8,636 nt of DNA from an uncultured Prevotellaceae bacterium (GTDB taxonomy: Bacteria > Bacteroidota > Bacteroidia > Bacteroidales > Muribaculaceae), in contig CAMFSS010000072.1 in NCBI GenBank assembly GCA_945983195.1, forward strand, positions 1 to 8,636, read 5' to 3'. Each line of letters opens with the position of its first letter. The first letter of the stretch is position 1. Of this stretch, positions 6,888-8,636 are shown one piece after another. The notes below the pieces were generated by a model. The model searched no databases and had not been told where the DNA came from. It was given only the letters and a program-made list of their open reading frames with translations. The position numbers were made by a program, and so were the translations under genes.

Positions 6888-7471
6888 TCGACCGCACGAA
6901 AAACCGCCTGCGCATAGGCGATGGCAACATGCTGCTTCTGTGGGGCTATACCTCACTTGCAGTGACAGCACTCACACTCAGCGTGCTCATCATCACTGGG
7001 CACCCGGCAAGCAATTGGCTGTGGTTCCTCATTTGGATTATCGGAGGTAGTGCTTCGGCTCGTATTTGCCGACGCCGCGACTGCGACAGCACAGTGCGCA
7101 CCTACATAGACAACATCACATCGGGGCTGTGGTCGCTGGTAGGCAGTTGCGCAATACTCATCACGGCAATTTGCCTTATCATGATGCTCGCTGGTGGCAA
7201 GGATTGCTGGGTAGCGATGCTCGTTTTCGGACTTCTTATTGTAGGCATTGCAGTGGCAATTCAAGGCATTATAATTAAGGAAAAGAGCCTCGTTGCAGGA
7301 GGCAGTGTGGGTATCCTGTGCGGTTCCTTGGTGATGTGCTTCGCTATCGGTGGCATTTCTATCTCCATCTGGTGGGCATTCCCGCTGATTGCTGTGTCAT
7401 TCCTGCTTATGCTCATTGTTCCCGGACATATTCTCAACTATAAAGCCCGAAGCTTATGTTCAAAGAATTAA
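6884..7471 (+). CDS. Six-helix membrane protein of unknown function, partner of a winged-helix regulator
   Basis: The function is unknown. The product from ATG 6884 is 195 residues with six likely membrane helices, at about 16-38, 44-58, 82-103, 108-130, 136-155 and 158-180. A basic cytoplasmic loop ARICRRRDCDSTVR (59-72) follows helix 2. The N-terminal pattern, an amphipathic segment MIDRTKNRLRIGDGN then LLLWGY, resembles a loosely defined group of Bacteroidota membrane proteins encoded next to small winged-helix regulators; this is from memory, not a search. It overlaps the regulator gene by 16 bases, so the two are surely co-transcribed and probably coupled in translation. The start is doubtful: codons upstream in the same frame (AGA CAG GCG ATT ATC GCT GAA) read like a continuation of the N-terminal helix but meet TAA at 6860, and no ATG, GTG or TTG lies between. 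Either the protein really starts at 6884, or the 5' end has a small frameshift. Confidence 0.75.
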   Translation: MIDRTKNRLRIGDGNMLLLWGYTSLAVTALTLSVLIITGHPASNWLWFLIWIIGGSASARICRRRDCDSTVRTYIDNITSGLWSLVGSCAILITAICLIMMLAGGKDCWVAMLVFGLLIVGIAVAIQGIIIKEKSLVAGGSVGILCGSLVMCFAIGGISISIWWAFPLIAVSFLLMLIVPGHILNYKARSLCSKN

Positions 7472-7740
7472 ATCCGCTGCTCCACTCTCAATTACGTCTT
7501 GCCGTCATGTCAATACTTATGAATGTAGATGAAGCCGACTTCGTCTACATAAAAAACACCACAAATTCCACAGCAGGAAACTTGAGTGTGCAAATTGAGA
7601 AGCTGTCGGCTGCCGGCTACATCGAGGTGACGAAAAAGTTCGAGGGTCGCAAGCCTAAAACCTCATGCCGAAGCACTCAGCTGGGACAACGGGAATTTGC
7701 AGCCTATGTCGAAGCCCTCAAGCAGTACATCGGCATATAG
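7456..7740 (+). CDS. Small winged-helix transcriptional regulator
   Basis: The product is a 94-residue, single-domain protein of the winged-helix group used by Bacteroidota (PF13601-like, MarR/ArsR-related fold). An N-terminal helix with LHSQLRLAVMSILMN (about 9-23) precedes the region DFVYIKNTTNSTAGNLSVQIEKL, whose second half (about 39-50) should be the DNA recognition helix. AAGYIEVTKKFEGRKPKTSC (about 52-71) forms the beta-hairpin wing, with basic tip residues. The C-terminal helix FAAYVEALKQYI likely makes a dimer contact. No ligand domain is present. It overlaps the end of the membrane protein gene by 16 bases and is last in the unit. Such pairs commonly control their own operon, but that is inference here. 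Target sites were not identified. Confidence 0.85.
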   Translation: MFKELNPLLHSQLRLAVMSILMNVDEADFVYIKNTTNSTAGNLSVQIEKLSAAGYIEVTKKFEGRKPKTSCRSTQLGQREFAAYVEALKQYIGI

Positions 7741-7839
7741 CCGGTTGGCAATGGTATAAGAAATATACGCGACAGACGCACTCCGGTGCCTAATAATGCA
7801 AAATACACACATCACAACGCATAAATATAAGTTTTATGT

Positions 7840-7882
7840 GAGCCGAATATCAGGCAACCTAAGGGCTGCTGATATCCGGCTC
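7840..7882. repeat. Long hairpin-forming inverted repeat downstream of the regulator gene
   Basis: The arms at 7840-7853 (GAGCCGAATATCAG) and 7869-7882 (CTGATATCCGGCTC) pair over 14 positions with one A-C mismatch, around a 15-base loop. It lies 99 bases after the regulator stop. Only loosely T-rich sequence follows on either strand, so it is at best a weak terminator; it could also be a regulator binding site or part of a small RNA. The core ATATTCGGC recurs at 7902-7910 and 8030-8038. Confidence 0.5.
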
Positions 7883-7981
7883 TTGAATTATGTTATTAAG
7901 CATATTCGGCATCGGCAAGGGTGAAAAATTCAAAAAAATGAAAAAAAATCGCCCGAAGCAATAAATTTGACGCGGTTTGCG

Positions 7982-8012
7982 TTGTGATATTAAAATGTTT
8001 TTAATACATTTG
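7982..8012 (+). promoter_or_regulatory. Bacteroidota-type promoter of the exbB-like gene
   Basis: TTG (7982-7984), a 20-base spacer and TACATTTG (8005-8012) match the -33/-7 form. A second -7 match, TAAATTTG at 7962-7969, sits just upstream without a -33 TTG but after several A-tracts (7924-7949), so a second start point is possible. The main start would be near 8017, giving a leader of about 206 bases. Confidence 0.7.
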
Positions 8013-8016
8013 CGAA

Positions 8017-8223
8017 AGGAAATGCTGAGATATTCGGCCGGAAATGAATATTTCGAGGGGTGCAGATGCACTAAACCTATGAAATACAAAGTCGTATAAT
8101 CAGAGGCATTGGATAAAACACAATAAAAACCAAAAACAAAACAGAAAACTGAAGAAATTACTAATAACATTAACTAAAAAATTAATCAATTAATTATTTA
8201 ACAAATTTTTATTCAATTAAATT
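8017..8223 (+). other. Long A-rich untranslated leader of the exbB-like gene with a 5' hairpin
   Basis: No reading frame here looks coding. Near the 5' end, GAGATATTC (8027-8035) and GAATATTTC (8046-8054) form a 9-bp stem with one G-U pair and a 10-base loop. The rest, from about 8110, is very A/T-rich and poor in G, which should keep the region near the start codon unpaired; A-rich leaders of this sort drive efficient translation in Bacteroidota. I do not recognise a known riboswitch. Confidence 0.45.
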
Positions 8224-8636
8224 ATGGAAGCTCAAAAGCCTAACAACACTCAAAAAGCGAATGGTGCTGTAACAAGCAATGTTCGTGGTATTAAGAATGC
8301 ATTCTTAGTAATTTGTGCCTGTGCAGTAGTTGCAGTTTGCCTCTTCATCTTCGTACTTGGAGCAGACAGCAACTTCGAGAACGGACACCCAATCAACCTT
8401 CTCGGTACAATCTACAAGGGAGGTTTCATCGTGCCTATCCTTCAAACTCTCTTCTTGACAGTTATCGTGCTGTCTGTTGAGCGCTGGATTGCACTCTCTT
8501 CTGCTAAGGGCTCTGGCTCAATCCCCAAATTCGTTGCTAACGTGAAGAAAGCTCTCGAGGCTAAGGACATCGAGAAGGCAAAAGAATTCTGCAGCAAGCA
8601 GAAAGGTAATGTTGACGATATCGTTGATGCAACTCT
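8224..8636 (+). CDS. MotA/TolQ/ExbB-family proton channel protein (3' end outside window)
   Basis: This is the start of an ExbB/TolQ-type inner-membrane protein, which with an ExbD/TolR partner uses the proton gradient to energise outer-membrane transport through TonB, or envelope maintenance in the Tol system. I read 137 open codons from ATG 8224 to the right edge; the family in Bacteroidota is usually 230-280 residues, so about half is missing. Residues 1-22 are a polar, Asn- and Lys-containing cytoplasmic tail. The first helix is about 24-46 (IKNAFLVICACAVVAVCLFIF region) and a second is about 66-85 (FIVPILQTLFLTVIVLSVER). The family's ERW motif after that helix is visible (VERWIALSSAKG), followed by the long cytoplasmic segment KFVANVKKALEAKDIEKAKEFC. 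ExbD-like genes would be expected just beyond the window. ExbB fits better than MotA because no flagellar features appear and the tail is short; TolQ cannot be excluded. Confidence 0.9.
   Translation, partial: MEAQKPNNTQKANGAVTSNVRGIKNAFLVICACAVVAVCLFIFVLGADSNFENGHPINLLGTIYKGGFIVPILQTLFLTVIVLSVERWIALSSAKGSGSIPKFVANVKKALEAKDIEKAKEFCSKQKGNVDDIVDAT

Noticed and set aside
6652..6930. A 92-codon leftward reading frame over the nuclease terminator and the next promoter.
   Set aside because: It is antisense to a strong terminator, a full promoter and the start of the membrane protein gene, and has no recognisable motif.
7859..8170. A 103-codon leftward reading frame between the regulator and the exbB-like gene.
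   Set aside because: It covers the exbB promoter, both hairpins and A-tracts; its Phe/Ile/Tyr-rich composition is what reversed A-rich non-coding DNA gives, and no domain is visible.

Overview
The window looks like a chromosomal segment of a member of the Bacteroidales (phylum Bacteroidota). The protein types, the A-rich leaders and several matches to the Bacteroidota promoter form (TTG near -33 and TAnnTTTG near -7) all point there. Family is uncertain; a Muribaculaceae- or Prevotellaceae-like gut lineage is a guess.

Positions 1-5570 (minus strand) hold the operon for the sodium-pumping NADH:quinone oxidoreductase (Na+-NQR) in the order nqrA-B-C-D-E-F, read from high to low coordinates. nqrF runs off the left edge with its last part missing. 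Together the six products form an inner-membrane complex that takes electrons from NADH (NqrF) through flavins and iron-sulfur centres (NqrC, B, D, E) to quinone while exporting Na+. Five of the six genes are open. nqrC has an in-frame TAA at codon 89, between its membrane anchor and its FMN-binding domain, with clear coding sequence on both sides in the same frame. As written, NqrC cannot be made at full length.

Positions 5571-5861 are a divergent intergenic region with a weak -7 element for nqrA and a textbook Bacteroidota promoter for the rightward gene. Positions 5862-6635 encode a secreted S1/P1-type zinc nuclease with all metal ligands present, followed by a strong intrinsic terminator.

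Positions 6750-7740 hold a second promoter and a two-gene unit: a six-helix membrane protein of unknown function and an overlapping small winged-helix regulator. The annotated start of the membrane protein appears to cut off a coding N-terminus that lies just upstream in frame but has no usable start, so a small frameshift is suspected.

Positions 7741-8223 (483 bases) contain no convincing gene. They hold a long hairpin, a good promoter and a roughly 200-nt A-rich leader with a second hairpin, leading into an ExbB/TolQ-type proton channel gene cut by the right edge. No tRNA, rRNA, CRISPR array, insertion sequence or phage gene was seen. No plainly new system was found. The points most worth checking are the nqrC nonsense codon, the 10-nt complement between that site and the nqrC ribosome-binding site, and the suspect start of the membrane protein gene.
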